Counted from the stretch's first letter, positions 54,835-63,952 are shown. The stretch: 64,000 bases of DNA from Sphingomonadaceae bacterium (GCA_021732525.1 JAKFUU010000008.1:62001-126000); one strand, 5' to 3'. Notes: generated from the letters alone by a model not told the origin. Program-made: numbers and translations.

Positions 54835-56619
54835 ATGGCATCCTTATCCGCGCATATAAATCCAGCCGAGCATTTGCAGCGTATCTTTGGCTATAGCGAA
54901 TTTCGCGGGGAGCAGCGCCGCGTGATCGACCGGGTGATGGCGGGTCAAAGCAGCCTGGCCGTGATGCCGACGGGGGCGGGCAAATCCTTATGTTATCAGC
55001 TACCCTCGGTGATGCTGAAGGGGACATGCATTGTCATTTCGCCCTTGATTGCATTGATGCATGATCAGATGCGTGCGGCGAGCGCGGCGGGCATTCGCGC
55101 GGCGACGCTGACATCGGCGGATAGCGACCGCACCGAGACGATGCAGCGGCTGCGTGATGGCAATTTGGACCTGTTGTATGTCGCGCCCGAAAGGGCATCG
55201 AGCGATGAATTTCGGCTGCTGTTATCGCAGGCGCATATATCGCTTTTTGCCATTGATGAGGCGCATTGCGTGTCCGAATGGGGGCATGATTTCCGGCCCG
55301 ATTACCGATTGCTGCGCCCGATGATGGATGATTATCCGCATGTCGCCCGGCTCGCGTTAACGGCAACGGCAGATGCGATGACCCGCGCCGATATATTGAC
55401 GCAGCTTGGCATATCCGAAGCGGGCATGATCGTTGCCGGGTTTGATCGGCCCAATATCCGTTACATGATCTCGCCCAAGGCCGGCGGCAAGCAGGTGGCG
55501 GATTTTGTCGCGGCAACGCCGGGGGCGGGCATTGTCTACGTCCAATCGCGCGCGGGCGCAGACCGGTTGGCGGAAAAACTGGCCGCATCGGGCCGCCATG
55601 TGCGCGCCTATCATGCCGGGTTGGACCCCGAAATTCGCAAACGCCATCAAGCCGAATTTGTGGACAGCGAAGATATGGTGATGGTGGCAACCGTCGCCTT
55701 TGGCATGGGGATCGACAAACCCGACGTACGCTTTGTTGTGCATGCCGGCCTGCCCAAATCAATCGAATCTTATTATCAGGAGACGGGCCGCGCGGGCCGT
55801 GACGGCGATCCGGCGGCGGCGATGCTATTTTGGGGCGCGGAGGATTTTTCCAAGGCGCGGCTGTGGCTGCGCGATGTGGAGGAGGCGCGGCTGGCGGGGG
55901 AACGCGCGCGGTTAACGGCGCTGGGCGCATTGGTGGAAACGGCGGGGTGCCGCCGAGCGATCTTGCTGCGTCATTTCGGCGAACAGCCGGCGGAATATTG
56001 CGGCAATTGCGACAATTGCCTGAACCCGCCAAAGGCCGTTGACGCCGCCATGATTGCGCAGAAATTCCTATCGGCGGTCTACCGCACCGGGCAAAGCTTT
56101 GGCGTGGGTCATTTAGAGAAGATACTCACCGGCCAAGCCGACTCCAGAGCGATATCGCTCGGCCATGACAAGCTATCGGTGTTTGGTATTATCGCGCGCG
56201 ACGAGGCAACGTTGATCAAGCCGGTGGCGCGGTCTTTGTTGCTGAAAGATGCGCTGCGCACCAACGACCATGGCGGATTGATATTTGGCCCCGAAGCGAA
56301 GGCTTATCTAAAGGGCGACTATGAACTGCGCTTGATCCTGCCGGCAAAGCCAGCCGGGCAAGCACGCGGCGCGCGGCGCACCGTCGCGGCGGTTAATCCG
56401 GTGGGTAATCCCTTGTTTGAGGCGCTTCGCAGCGCGCGGCGGGAATTGGCGATGGAGGCCGGGGTTCCGCCTTATGTGATCTTCCACGATGCCACCTTGC
56501 GCGAAATGGCCATATCGCGCCCCAGCAGCCTTTCGGCGATGGGCGCGATATCGGGTATTGGCGCGCGCAAACTTGACGCTTATGGTGCGGTGTTTTTGAA
56601 TATCATAAGGCAATATTGA
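54835..56619 (+). CDS. recQ: RecQ-type ATP-dependent DNA helicase
   Basis: A 594-residue 3'-5' helicase for recombination and repair. Walker A is [15 protein letters not shown] (near residue 50), the DEAH box is at 141-144 ([20 protein letters not shown]), and [15 protein letters not shown] is motif VI. The zinc cluster is present (GCRR..., [11 protein letters not shown]). An HRDC-like C-terminal domain carries [23 protein letters not shown] 54835 is the first start that keeps the family N-terminus; the frame is open upstream but overlaps the exporter gene. It overlaps the next gene by one base (TGATG). Confidence 0.95.
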   Translation: MASLSAHINPAEHLQRIFGYSEFRGEQRRVIDRVMAGQSSLAVMPTGAGKSLCYQLPSVMLKGTCIVISPLIALMHDQMRAASAAGIRAATLTSADSDRTETMQRLRDGNLDLLYVAPERASSDEFRLLLSQAHISLFAIDEAHCVSEWGHDFRPDYRLLRPMMDDYPHVARLALTATADAMTRADILTQLGISEAGMIVAGFDRPNIRYMISPKAGGKQVADFVAATPGAGIVYVQSRAGADRLAEKLAASGRHVRAYHAGLDPEIRKRHQAEFVDSEDMVMVATVAFGMGIDKPDVRFVVHAGLPKSIESYYQETGRAGRDGDPAAAMLFWGAEDFSKARLWLRDVEEARLAGERARLTALGALVETAGCRRAILLRHFGEQPAEYCGNCDNCLNPPKAVDAAMIAQKFLSAVYRTGQSFGVGHLEKILTGQADSRAISLGHDKLSVFGIIARDEATLIKPVARSLLLKDALRTNDHGGLIFGPEAKAYLKGDYELRLILPAKPAGQARGARRTVAAVNPVGNPLFEALRSARRELAMEAGVPPYVIFHDATLREMAISRPSSLSAMGAISGIGARKLDAYGAVFLNIIRQY

Positions 56620-57203
56620 TGCGGCAAAATCTATCCATCATCGCTGCTATCCTGGCGCTTGGCGGCTGTTCGGAAGAATCGGAGGGGACCGGATTGACGC
56701 CCTATCTGGCGGCAACGGCGGCGGACAAAGCCGCCGCAGCGAAAAAGGAAAATAAGATGTTTCGCAAAATTGAGGATAATCTGCTGGTCAGCCCGCAAAT
56801 TTCGGTTGCCGATGTCGCGGCGGCCAAGGCGGCGGGCATCACGGTGATCATCAACAACCGCCCGGATGGTGAAGATCCGGACGCAGCACAAGGCGCGGAG
56901 ATCGCGGCGGCGGCGCGCGCGGCGGGCATTGAATATATCGCCATTCCGGTTACCCATGCCGGATTCTCCCGCCCGCAAATTGATGCGATGCAGGCAGCGC
57001 TATCCAAGGGGGGGGATGGCAAAACGCTGGCCTATTGCCGGTCAGGAACGCGCTCGACCCTGCTATGGGCCTTGTCGCAAGCGGCCAAGGGCGAAAGCCC
57101 GCGCGTGATCGCCGCCAAGGCCGCCGATGCCGGATATGATGTCGCACCGATCGCGCTGATGCTCGATACGCTGGCGGCGGCAGCGGGGGCGAAGGGCGAG
57201 TGA
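56619..57203 (+). CDS. DUF442/TIGR01244-type phosphatase-like protein, possible lipoprotein form
   Basis: A 194-residue protein whose last 150 residues match the TIGR01244/DUF442 family: MFRKIEDNLLVSPQISVADV, then INNRPDGEDPD and the Cys-phosphatase-type loop YCRSGTRSTLLWAL. Two starts are plausible. ATG 56619 overlaps the recQ stop and adds a lipoprotein-like leader (IIAAILALGGCSEES). ATG 56757 has a much better ribosome-binding site (AAGGAA, seven bases upstream) and gives exactly the family N-terminus in the cytoplasm. Related proteins are linked to sulfide and persulfide handling as well as phosphatase activity. Confidence 0.8.
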   Translation: MRQNLSIIAAILALGGCSEESEGTGLTPYLAATAADKAAAAKKENKMFRKIEDNLLVSPQISVADVAAAKAAGITVIINNRPDGEDPDAAQGAEIAAAARAAGIEYIAIPVTHAGFSRPQIDAMQAALSKGGDGKTLAYCRSGTRSTLLWALSQAAKGESPRVIAAKAADAGYDVAPIALMLDTLAAAAGAKGE

Positions 57204-57208
57204 TTTTG

Positions 57209-57246
57209 TGCGATTAACCGGTGCCCACTTAGTCGCATCATGCTCT
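57209..57246. repeat. Palindromic dispersed repeat, family B copy 2
   Basis: Contains CGATTAACCGGTGCCCACTT and GCATCATGCTCT, related to the element at 27791. It runs straight into repeat family A copy 3. The GCATCATGCTCTAG part also occurs, inverted, at 17846-17859 next to the degP stop. Confidence 0.45.
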
Positions 57247-57329
57247 AGAGAATTTTGCGTTAAATGTGGATCGCTCCAATCCTCCCCGCTGCCGGGGAGG
57301 ATTGATACAGATCCATCGCAAAACGCTCT
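57247..57329. repeat. Dispersed repeat copy 3 with inverted ends
   Basis: An 83-base copy: left end AGAGAATTTTGCG, right end CGCAAAACGCTCT (57317-57329), and a CCTCCCCG...CGGGGAGG hairpin between. ATTGATACAGATCCATCG before the right end is identical to copy 1. It lies between two genes on the same strand and touches neither stop. Confidence 0.75.
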
Positions 57330-57371
57330 AAGCCACTCGACATCGATTAACGCTTATGTCAGTCAGCGGAC

Positions 57372-58262
57372 ATGCCCGATCTTGCCAATCCGATAAGCTA
57401 TGCCATCCCCGGATTCATCATCCTGCTGATCGCCGAAATATGGCTCAACCGGCGCGGCAAGGGCTATGAGCTGAAAGATACGGTCACCTCGCTCGCGATG
57501 GGGATCGGCAGTCAGCTTGCGGGATTATTAACGCTGGTGCCGATTATATTTATCGCCAATGGCGCGCATCAATTTGCCTTGTTTGATTTGGGCTATGTTT
57601 GGTGGGTGTGGCCGATTTGTTTTATGCTCGATGATTTGGCTTATTATTGCTTTCATCGCAGCGCGCACCGGGTGCGCTGGTTTTGGGCGAGCCATGTCAA
57701 TCATCACAGCAGCGAGCATTATAATCTCTCCACGGCGCTGCGGCAAACATGGACGGGCTTTATCGCGCTGGGCTTTATTTTTCGGTTGCCATTATTGTTC
57801 ATCGGCTTTCCGGTAGAGATGGTGTTTTTTTGCGGTGCGCTCAATTTAATCTATCAATTTTGGTTTCATACCGAGGCGATCGATAAGATGCCCGCTTGGT
57901 TCGAATATTGGTTCAACACGCCCTCGCATCACCGCGTCCATCATGCCACCAATGCACAATATCTCGATGCCAATTATGCGGGTGTTTTCATGATTTGGGA
58001 CCGGATGTTCGGCAGCTTTGTGGCCGAAGATAGCAAGGATCCACCCGCCTATGGATTGGTGAATAATCTGGGCAGCTTCAACCTGCTGCGCGTGTCTTTC
58101 CACGAATGGATCGCGATTGCGCGGGATGTGTGGGCCGCGCCATGGCGGCATAAGCTGTCCTATATGCTGCGCGAGCCGGGTTGGAGCCATGATGGATCGC
58201 GTGAGACCAGCGCGATGATCAAGGCGCGCGCGGCGGCGGAGAAAAATTCGCTTGCCCCATAA
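57372..58262 (+). CDS. Fatty acid hydroxylase / sterol desaturase family protein
   Basis: A 296-residue integral membrane di-iron enzyme. The eight-histidine pattern is complete: YYCFHRSAHRVRWFW, ASHVNHHSSEHYN, FWFHTEAI and SHHRVHHATN. Four or more hydrophobic helices surround these motifs. Members hydroxylate or desaturate lipids such as fatty acids, sterols or carotenoids, and the substrate is not evident here. A GMC oxidoreductase gene follows 54 bases downstream and could act on an alcohol product, but that is speculation. The gene begins just after two adjoining dispersed repeats. Confidence 0.87.
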   Translation: MPDLANPISYAIPGFIILLIAEIWLNRRGKGYELKDTVTSLAMGIGSQLAGLLTLVPIIFIANGAHQFALFDLGYVWWVWPICFMLDDLAYYCFHRSAHRVRWFWASHVNHHSSEHYNLSTALRQTWTGFIALGFIFRLPLLFIGFPVEMVFFCGALNLIYQFWFHTEAIDKMPAWFEYWFNTPSHHRVHHATNAQYLDANYAGVFMIWDRMFGSFVAEDSKDPPAYGLVNNLGSFNLLRVSFHEWIAIARDVWAAPWRHKLSYMLREPGWSHDGSRETSAMIKARAAAEKNSLAP

Positions 58263-58316
58263 TCCCGATTGCTATGATTTAATCGCTTGATTAAACGATG
58301 GGGTGAGGAGAGATAC

Positions 58317-59915
58317 ATGGATGAATTTGATATCATCGTCATCGGCGGCGGTAGCGCCGGATGCGCCGCCGCAAGCCGCTTGAGCGAGGATGGCAAATAC
58401 CGTGTCTGCTTGCTGGAGGCGGGCGGGCCGAACGATAATTTCCTGATCAAAACCCCCGGCTTCATGCCCTTTTTGCCCAAAAAATCCAATTACCGCTACG
58501 AAACCGTGCCGCAAGCCGGGCTGAATGGCCGGACGGGCTATCAACCGCGCGGGCGCGGGCTGGGCGGATCGAGCGCGATCAATGCGATGGTTTATATTCG
58601 CGGGCACAAATGGGATTATGATAATTGGGCGGCGCTGGGCTGCGATGGCTGGGCCTATGATGATGTGCTGCCCTATTTCAAACGCAGCGAAGGCAATGAA
58701 CGATTTCGCGATGCCGGCGGCAATGCCTATCACGGCGCATCGGGGCCGCTTAATGTGATGGATCAGCATTACGCCAACCCCGGCTCGGCTGCTTTTATCG
58801 AGGCCGCGGCGCAGCTGCAATTGCCGCGCATCGATGATTTCAACGGCGCGCATCAGGAAGGCTTCGGTTTTTACCAAGTGACGCAAAAGGGCGGTGAACG
58901 TTGGTCCGCCGCGCGCGCCTATATTGAACCCGCCAAAGGCCGAAGCAATTTTACCGTGCTAACCAAAATACTGACCGAGAAAATCATCATTGAGGGCGGC
59001 CGGGCGACGGGCGTGCAAATCCGTCAGGGCAAAGTATCACGCCGGATAAACGCCAGCGCCGCGGTGATTTTATCCGCCGGTGCGTTTAACTCGCCGCAGC
59101 TATTGATGTTGTCGGGCATTGGTCCGGGACAACATCTGCGGGAGATGGGGGTCGAGGTCGTCGCCGACAAGGCCGCCGTCGGGAATGACCTGCAGGACCA
59201 TATTGATTATGTCAGCCGGTTTATGACCCAGTCAAAAGCCTTTATCGGCGATTCGCTTGTCGGCAGTTTTCGGATGGCAAAGGCGGTGCTGGAACATCGG
59301 CTGAAACGGACCGGCATTATGACCACGCCTTATGCTGAGTCTGGTGGATTCATCAAAACTACGCCCGATGCCGCCGCGCCCGATGTGCAATTTCATTTCG
59401 TGCCCGCGCCGCTGGAGGACCATGGCCGGGAGAAGGTAAAAGGCCATGGCTTTAGCTGCCATGCCTGCGTCCTGCGCCCGGAAAGCCGGGGCACGGTGCG
59501 CCTTGGCTCAGCCCATGCCGCCGACGCCCCGGTGATCGATCCCAACTTTCTGGGGGATGCGCGGGACATTGTTGTGCTGCGGGCTGGTGTGCGGATGATG
59601 CACCGGATCATGCAAACAGCACCGATGTCGGATTATGCGGGCAGGGACGTGAATGCTACGCCGCTTGATGACGATGCCGCGCTGGACGCGCTGATCCGCA
59701 GCCGCGCCGATACCGTCTATCATCCCGTCGGCACGTGCCGGATGGGCAGTGATGCCGGTGCGGTTGTCGATCCGCAACTTCGCGTCAAGGGGATTGACCG
59801 TCTGTATGTTGCTGATGCGAGCATTATGCCCCGTCTGATCAGCGGCAACACCAACGCACCCAGCATCATGATCGGTGAAAGAGCCGCCGATTTTGTCCGC
59901 GCGTATTTGCATTGA
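58317..59915 (+). CDS. GMC-family FAD alcohol/choline dehydrogenase
   Basis: A 532-residue glucose-methanol-choline oxidoreductase. The N-terminal FAD loop is IIVIGGGSAGCAAASRLSED, followed by the family signature GRGLGGSSAINAMVYIRG and, in the middle, AVILSAGAFNSPQLLMLSGI. The catalytic His lies in YHPVGTCRMGSD, and the second catalytic position is Asn in SGNTNAPSIMIGERAAD. These fit choline/alcohol dehydrogenases that pass electrons to the respiratory chain. ATG 58317 has GAGGAG six bases upstream. The substrate is unknown. Confidence 0.9.
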   Translation: MDEFDIIVIGGGSAGCAAASRLSEDGKYRVCLLEAGGPNDNFLIKTPGFMPFLPKKSNYRYETVPQAGLNGRTGYQPRGRGLGGSSAINAMVYIRGHKWDYDNWAALGCDGWAYDDVLPYFKRSEGNERFRDAGGNAYHGASGPLNVMDQHYANPGSAAFIEAAAQLQLPRIDDFNGAHQEGFGFYQVTQKGGERWSAARAYIEPAKGRSNFTVLTKILTEKIIIEGGRATGVQIRQGKVSRRINASAAVILSAGAFNSPQLLMLSGIGPGQHLREMGVEVVADKAAVGNDLQDHIDYVSRFMTQSKAFIGDSLVGSFRMAKAVLEHRLKRTGIMTTPYAESGGFIKTTPDAAAPDVQFHFVPAPLEDHGREKVKGHGFSCHACVLRPESRGTVRLGSAHAADAPVIDPNFLGDARDIVVLRAGVRMMHRIMQTAPMSDYAGRDVNATPLDDDAALDALIRSRADTVYHPVGTCRMGSDAGAVVDPQLRVKGIDRLYVADASIMPRLISGNTNAPSIMIGERAADFVRAYLH

Positions 59916-59972
59916 TCTTGCGGTGATGCGTTCGGCCCGCTAACCGGCTGGAAATAACGGGCGGGAGCGCGC

Positions 59973-61376
59973 ATGAAATATATCAGCACAAGAGGGAACG
60001 CATCGCCGCTCGACTTTGCCGGCGTCACGCTCGCGGGGCTGGCCAGCGACGGCGGGTTGTATGTGCCCGAATATTGGCCGCATTTTAGCGAAGCGGAAAT
60101 TGCCGCGATGCGCGGGCTGTCCTATGCCGATTTGGCGGTGCGGATCATGGCGCCTTTCACCAAAGGCACGCTCGACGAAGCCGAATTGAAGCTATTATGC
60201 GAAGCCGCCTATGGCCGCTTCAGCCATGCGGCGATCACGCCCTTGGTGCAGCTTGATCATCAACATTGGCTGCTGGAGCTTTTCCATGGGCCGACATTGG
60301 CCTTTAAGGATGTTGCGCTGCAATTATTGGGGCAGTTGTTCGAACGGTTTCTCGCGCAAACCGACAAAGCGCTGACCATCGTTGGCGCGACATCCGGGGA
60401 CACCGGTTCGGCGGCGATTGACGCGGTGGCGGGGCGCGAGCGGACCGAAATTTTCATGCTCCATCCGCATGGCCGGATCAGCGAGGTTCAGCGGCGTCAG
60501 ATGACGAGCGTGCTTGCCCCCAATGTCCACAACATCGCCATCGAAGGCAGTTTTGATGATGCTCAGGCGATGGTCAAACGGATGTTTAACGACCCGGAGA
60601 TCAACGGCCCGTTGAAATTGACCGCGGTCAATTCGATCAATTGGGCACGGTTGATGGCGCAGGTGGTTTATTATTTCGCCGCTGCGCTCAAATTGGGCGC
60701 GCCCGAATGCCGAGTCGCTTTTTCGGTGCCAACGGGCAATTTTGGCGATGTGTTTGCGGGCTATGTCGCGGCGCAAATGGGGCTGCCGATAGAAACGCTG
60801 ATCGTGGCGACCAATGTGAATGATATTCTCCACCGCGCGCTGTCTCGCGGCGATTATTCGGTGAGCGGGGTCACGCCCACGCAGGCGCCGTCGATGGATA
60901 TTCAGATATCGAGCAATTTTGAACGTTTGCTGTTCGATCTGGAGGGCCGTGATGGTTCGGCCATGGCGGCGCGGATGAAATGGTTTGAACAGATGGGCAA
61001 AATGGTGCTCTCCGCCGATATGCGCAAGCGCGCCAAGCTGTTTCAAAGCGTGCGCGCCGATGCGAATGAAACGGCGGATGCCATGCGCTGGGCCTATGAA
61101 CAATGCGGGCAGATTATTGATCCGCACACCGCCATTGGCCTGCATGGCGCGCGGTCGATTGAATTTGCGCGCGATATATCGGTGGTGACGCTGGCAACCG
61201 CGCATCCGGCTAAATTTCCCGATGCGGTGGAGCAAGCGGTGGGTATTCGCCCCGCGCTCCCCCGCCGTTTGGGCGATCTGTTGGTTTGCGAGGAGCGCTA
61301 TTTGATCCTGCCGGGTGACTATGAAACAGTGCGCGATCATATCCTCGCCAGCGCCGCCGGGCCAGCGGTGCCATGA
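59973..61376 (+). CDS. thrC: Threonine synthase
   Basis: A 467-residue pyridoxal-phosphate enzyme that converts O-phosphohomoserine to threonine. The start MKYISTRGNASPLDFAGVTL, the PLP lysine in PTLAFKDVALQLLGQLF, GATSGDTGSAAI and the phosphate-binding VPTGNFGDVFAGY identify the longer fungal/proteobacterial class. GGGAG is present upstream of the ATG. Its TGA overlaps the next start (ATGA). It opens a run of four coupled genes: thrC, methyltransferase, folB and a pteridine-reductase-like gene. Confidence 0.96.
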   Translation: MKYISTRGNASPLDFAGVTLAGLASDGGLYVPEYWPHFSEAEIAAMRGLSYADLAVRIMAPFTKGTLDEAELKLLCEAAYGRFSHAAITPLVQLDHQHWLLELFHGPTLAFKDVALQLLGQLFERFLAQTDKALTIVGATSGDTGSAAIDAVAGRERTEIFMLHPHGRISEVQRRQMTSVLAPNVHNIAIEGSFDDAQAMVKRMFNDPEINGPLKLTAVNSINWARLMAQVVYYFAAALKLGAPECRVAFSVPTGNFGDVFAGYVAAQMGLPIETLIVATNVNDILHRALSRGDYSVSGVTPTQAPSMDIQISSNFERLLFDLEGRDGSAMAARMKWFEQMGKMVLSADMRKRAKLFQSVRADANETADAMRWAYEQCGQIIDPHTAIGLHGARSIEFARDISVVTLATAHPAKFPDAVEQAVGIRPALPRRLGDLLVCEERYLILPGDYETVRDHILASAAGPAVP

Positions 61377-62263
61377 GCGGTCAACCGCCCCATTTCGTCA
61401 CCTTGATCAGCGAACCGCGCAGCGATTATGCGCTCATCGATTGCGGCGGCGCGCGCAAATATGAACGCTATGGCGACAGATATTTCATCCGCCCCGAACC
61501 ACAGGCCATGTGGCAACCGGCGCAGGGTGATTGGGATGCCGACGCGGAATTTATCCCCGGCAGCGATGACGAAGGCGGCGGGCGCTGGTATAACAACCGG
61601 CCGGTGCCACCTGGCGGCTGGCCCTTGGTTTGGAATGATGAAGTCACCTTCACGGCGCAATGCACGCCCTTTCGCCATCTGGGATATTTTCCCGATATGG
61701 ACCCGGTATGGCGGTGGATGCGCGGGCAAATTACCGGCGCGAGCGAACCCGATATCATGAATCTGTTTGGTTATACCGGCGTTGGCACGCTGGCGCTTTC
61801 TGCGGCGGGGGCCAAGATGGTTCATGTCGATGCGTCGAAAAAATCGGTGGCGCAGGCGCGCGGCAATGCCGACCTTTCGGGGATGGCGGATCGGCCCATC
61901 CGCTGGATCATCGACGATGCCGCCAAATTTGTCGCGCGCGAAGTGCGCCGCGAAAGACGCTATGACGGCATATTGCTCGATCCGCCCAAATATGGCCGCG
62001 GCCCCGATGGCGAGCTGTGGCATCTGGAGCAGGATCTCGCGCCGCTAATCGCCAATTGCCGCCGGTTGCTCGATGAAAATTCACGCTTCCTGTTTCTCAC
62101 CGTCTATGCGGTGCGGATGTCGGCGCTGGCGCTGGGCGGGCTGATCCAATCCCACTTTGCCGATTTGCCGGGGAAGGTCGAATTTGGCGAGCTCGCCGTG
62201 CGGGAGGAAGCCCGCGGCTTGCTGTTGCCAACGGCGATTTTCGCGCGCTGGTCCCAAAGTTAA
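61373..62263 (+). CDS. Class I SAM-dependent methyltransferase, RlmI-like
   Basis: A 296-residue methyltransferase resembling the catalytic part of the RlmI/RlmK 23S rRNA methyltransferases but without the N-terminal PUA domain. The SAM site is LFGYTGVGTLALSAAGAKMV with the ribose-binding Asp in VHVDASKKSV, and the catalytic motif is ILLDPPKYGRGP. The first 110 residues are Trp- and Asp-rich and are a family extension. The RNA target is unknown. ATG overlaps the thrC stop, and folB follows 12 bases downstream. Confidence 0.87.
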   Translation: MSGQPPHFVTLISEPRSDYALIDCGGARKYERYGDRYFIRPEPQAMWQPAQGDWDADAEFIPGSDDEGGGRWYNNRPVPPGGWPLVWNDEVTFTAQCTPFRHLGYFPDMDPVWRWMRGQITGASEPDIMNLFGYTGVGTLALSAAGAKMVHVDASKKSVAQARGNADLSGMADRPIRWIIDDAAKFVAREVRRERRYDGILLDPPKYGRGPDGELWHLEQDLAPLIANCRRLLDENSRFLFLTVYAVRMSALALGGLIQSHFADLPGKVEFGELAVREEARGLLLPTAIFARWSQS

Positions 62264-62275
62264 AGAAAGACGATA

Positions 62276-62644
62276 ATGACCGACAGCCTGACCCTTGAAA
62301 TGCACGATCTGGTCGTGAATGTCCTCACCGGCATTTACAGTCAGGAAACGCATCTTGCGCAGCCGCTGAAAATTTCGATCAGCGCCGAATTGGCGGTGGC
62401 GGAGCATTACGCGCATGACACGCCGTTGTCGGCCTCCAAAAACTATATGGATTTGAAAATGGCGGCGTGTGATTTGCCCGCCGGGGTCCACTTTACGCTG
62501 ATCGAGGCGGTGGGTGATCATATTGCGGACCGGTTGTTCGAAGAGGACCATAGGGTCCGCAAAGTGACCGTCAAGATCGTTAAGCTCGCGATTGCCGAGG
62601 ATGGCGAGGCGATCGGCATCACCATGGTTCGATGCCGAAAATGA
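62276..62644 (+). CDS. folB: Dihydroneopterin aldolase
   Basis: A 122-residue enzyme of folate synthesis that splits dihydroneopterin to the hydroxymethyl pterin. LEMHDLVVNVLTGIYSQETH is the family N-terminus, with the conserved NYMDLKMA and the catalytic-lysine region VRKVTVKIVKLAIAED. The length is normal. It lies directly before a pteridine-reductase-like SDR gene and overlaps it by four bases, so the pair is a folate/pterin unit inside the thrC operon. Confidence 0.9.
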   Translation: MTDSLTLEMHDLVVNVLTGIYSQETHLAQPLKISISAELAVAEHYAHDTPLSASKNYMDLKMAACDLPAGVHFTLIEAVGDHIADRLFEEDHRVRKVTVKIVKLAIAEDGEAIGITMVRCRK

Positions 62645-63393
62645 CCATTATTCGGCCGCTCGCATTGGTTACCGGCGGTATGCGGCGGCTGGGCGCGGTT
62701 ATCGCGGCGAAGCTTGCGGATGCGGGATATGATGTGGCCATTTCCACGCATGACCCCGCCCATTTGGACCCATCTTTGCAAGGGCAAGGGGACAGCAACC
62801 GGCATGGCTTCATCGCCGATCTATCCCATCCCGGCGCGGCGGAAAAATTGCTACGCGCGGTGACCGCCCATTTTGGCCGCACGCCCGATTTGCTGGTGAA
62901 TAACGCCGCGATGTTCGGGCAGGATCAATGGCCGGATATGAGCCTCGATACGCTGGAGGCGCATTTCCGGCTGAATGTCTTTGCGCCGTTGCTGCTCTCC
63001 CGCGCGTTGGTGGAGGCTGCCGGGCCGCAGCAACAACCCGTTATCATCCATATTCTCGATCAACGCATTGCCCATCCGCATGGCGACCAGATCAGCTATA
63101 CACTATCGAAACAAGCGCTGGCGGCGTCGGTTCGGTCGATGGCCAGCGCCCTTGGTGCGCGCGCGCGGATCAACGGGGTTGCGCCGGGGCTGGTGATGGC
63201 GACCGATGATTATGACGCAGCGCTCGAACAAAGGCTGGCGGGCATGATGCCGCTCGGCGCTTTACCCGCTCCAGCAGGCGTCGCCGATGCCGTCCATTAT
63301 CTCGCTGGCGCGGTTCATGTCACTGGGCAGATTATCTTCGTCGATAGCGGCGCGAATCTAAAAAGCTTCGAGCGCGATTTCATGCATCTTTAG
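62641..63393 (+). CDS. Pteridine reductase-like SDR (FolM type)
   Basis: A 250-residue short-chain dehydrogenase. The cofactor loop is TGGMRRLGAVIA, with an Arg pair typical of pteridine reductases and FolM rather than the usual GIG. NNAAMFG replaces the common NNAG, and YTLSKQALAA gives the catalytic Tyr and Lys. These features, together with overlap with folB (ATGA), suggest reduction of dihydrobiopterin, dihydromonapterin or dihydrofolate. ATG 62641 is chosen over an in-frame ATG nine bases earlier because of the ATGA junction. No gene follows on this strand in the window. Confidence 0.83.
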   Translation: MTIIRPLALVTGGMRRLGAVIAAKLADAGYDVAISTHDPAHLDPSLQGQGDSNRHGFIADLSHPGAAEKLLRAVTAHFGRTPDLLVNNAAMFGQDQWPDMSLDTLEAHFRLNVFAPLLLSRALVEAAGPQQQPVIIHILDQRIAHPHGDQISYTLSKQALAASVRSMASALGARARINGVAPGLVMATDDYDAALEQRLAGMMPLGALPAPAGVADAVHYLAGAVHVTGQIIFVDSGANLKSFERDFMHL

Positions 63394-63654
63394 GCGGCGC
63401 GCAAGGCACGGCGGGGCCTGATGGTGCGGGCTATCGGGTGATACCACATATAAGGTAAAACATGCGCGTAGCGCCTTTTTGCACAGGCAGTGCCATTGAT
63501 TTTACACAAAGAAAAGAAGAGGGTGTCAGCGCCTGCCTGCTTCTTTCCTTCTTTATCTTCTGTGTCTTTGCGTGAAAAAAATCGCACGCCATAAAGGCGC
63601 AAAGATAACTCGGATAGAAGAGGATAATTGGGCACATCCATTAACCCTAAATTC
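63394..63654. other. Non-coding region after the thrC operon
   Basis: About 260 bases without a credible gene. It contains CTTTGCG (63566-63572) and CGCAAAG (63598-63604), which pair around GTGAAAAAAATCGCACGCC. This arrangement looks like an interspersed palindromic repeat rather than coding sequence. No clear T-run terminator is seen after the last gene. Confidence 0.5.
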
Positions 63655-63744
63655 GTCATTGCGAACGGAGCGCGGCAATCCAGAAAATGGCGCAGTTCCG
63701 ATACTCTTTGGATTGCTTCAGCGGCTATACGGCTTCGCAATGAC
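63655..63744. repeat. Palindromic element with GTCATTGCGAA ends
   Basis: GTCATTGCGAA at 63655 and TTCGCAATGAC ending at 63744 are perfect inverted ends of a 90-base element. A second inner pair (CAATCC at 63676 and GGATTG at 63710) extends the symmetry. Similar sequences are frequent between genes in many proteobacterial genomes. Confidence 0.6.
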
Positions 63745-63829
63745 CGTTAATGGAGGAGATTATTTCCAACAAGCGCAACAAAATATCCTACGGATTTGGC
63801 TTGCGCCTATCTGGTTAGAAAAGGGAGCG

Positions 63830-63952
63830 GCCGGTGCGGAAGCGCTGAGGGAGCTTCCGGCTGATGGAGTCCATTTGTTTAAGGCCCGTTCGTTCCATCA
63901 GACTTTTCCCTGAATATAGGGTGGGGTCTTGAGCCGCCTTTTTCGGTGGCTC
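63830..63952 (+). ncRNA. Candidate structured RNA or leader
   Basis: Three consecutive hairpins lie within 120 bases: CGGAAGC (63837-63843) with GCTTCCG (63853-63859), CTGATGGA (63861-63868) with TCCATCAG (63894-63901), and GAGCCGCC (63931-63938) with GGTGGCTC (63945-63952, one G-U pair). No open frame explains the conservation-like pairing. It could be the leader of a gene beyond position 64000, possibly a ribosomal-protein leader, or a small RNA. The strand is inferred from the open right side. Confidence 0.3.

Noticed and set aside
55034-56032. Minus-strand 332-codon frame inside recQ
   Set aside because: Pro/Arg/Ala-rich antisense product opposite conserved helicase motifs; it shows no features of a real gene.
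60324-61340. Minus-strand 338-codon frame inside thrC
   Set aside because: Antisense shadow of a clear threonine synthase. The translated product is His/Arg-rich with no recognisable domain, which is typical for high-GC genes.
63390-63740. Minus-strand 116-codon frame after the thrC operon
   Set aside because: It is built from dispersed palindromic repeats, including the element at 63655-63744, and has no protein-like pattern.
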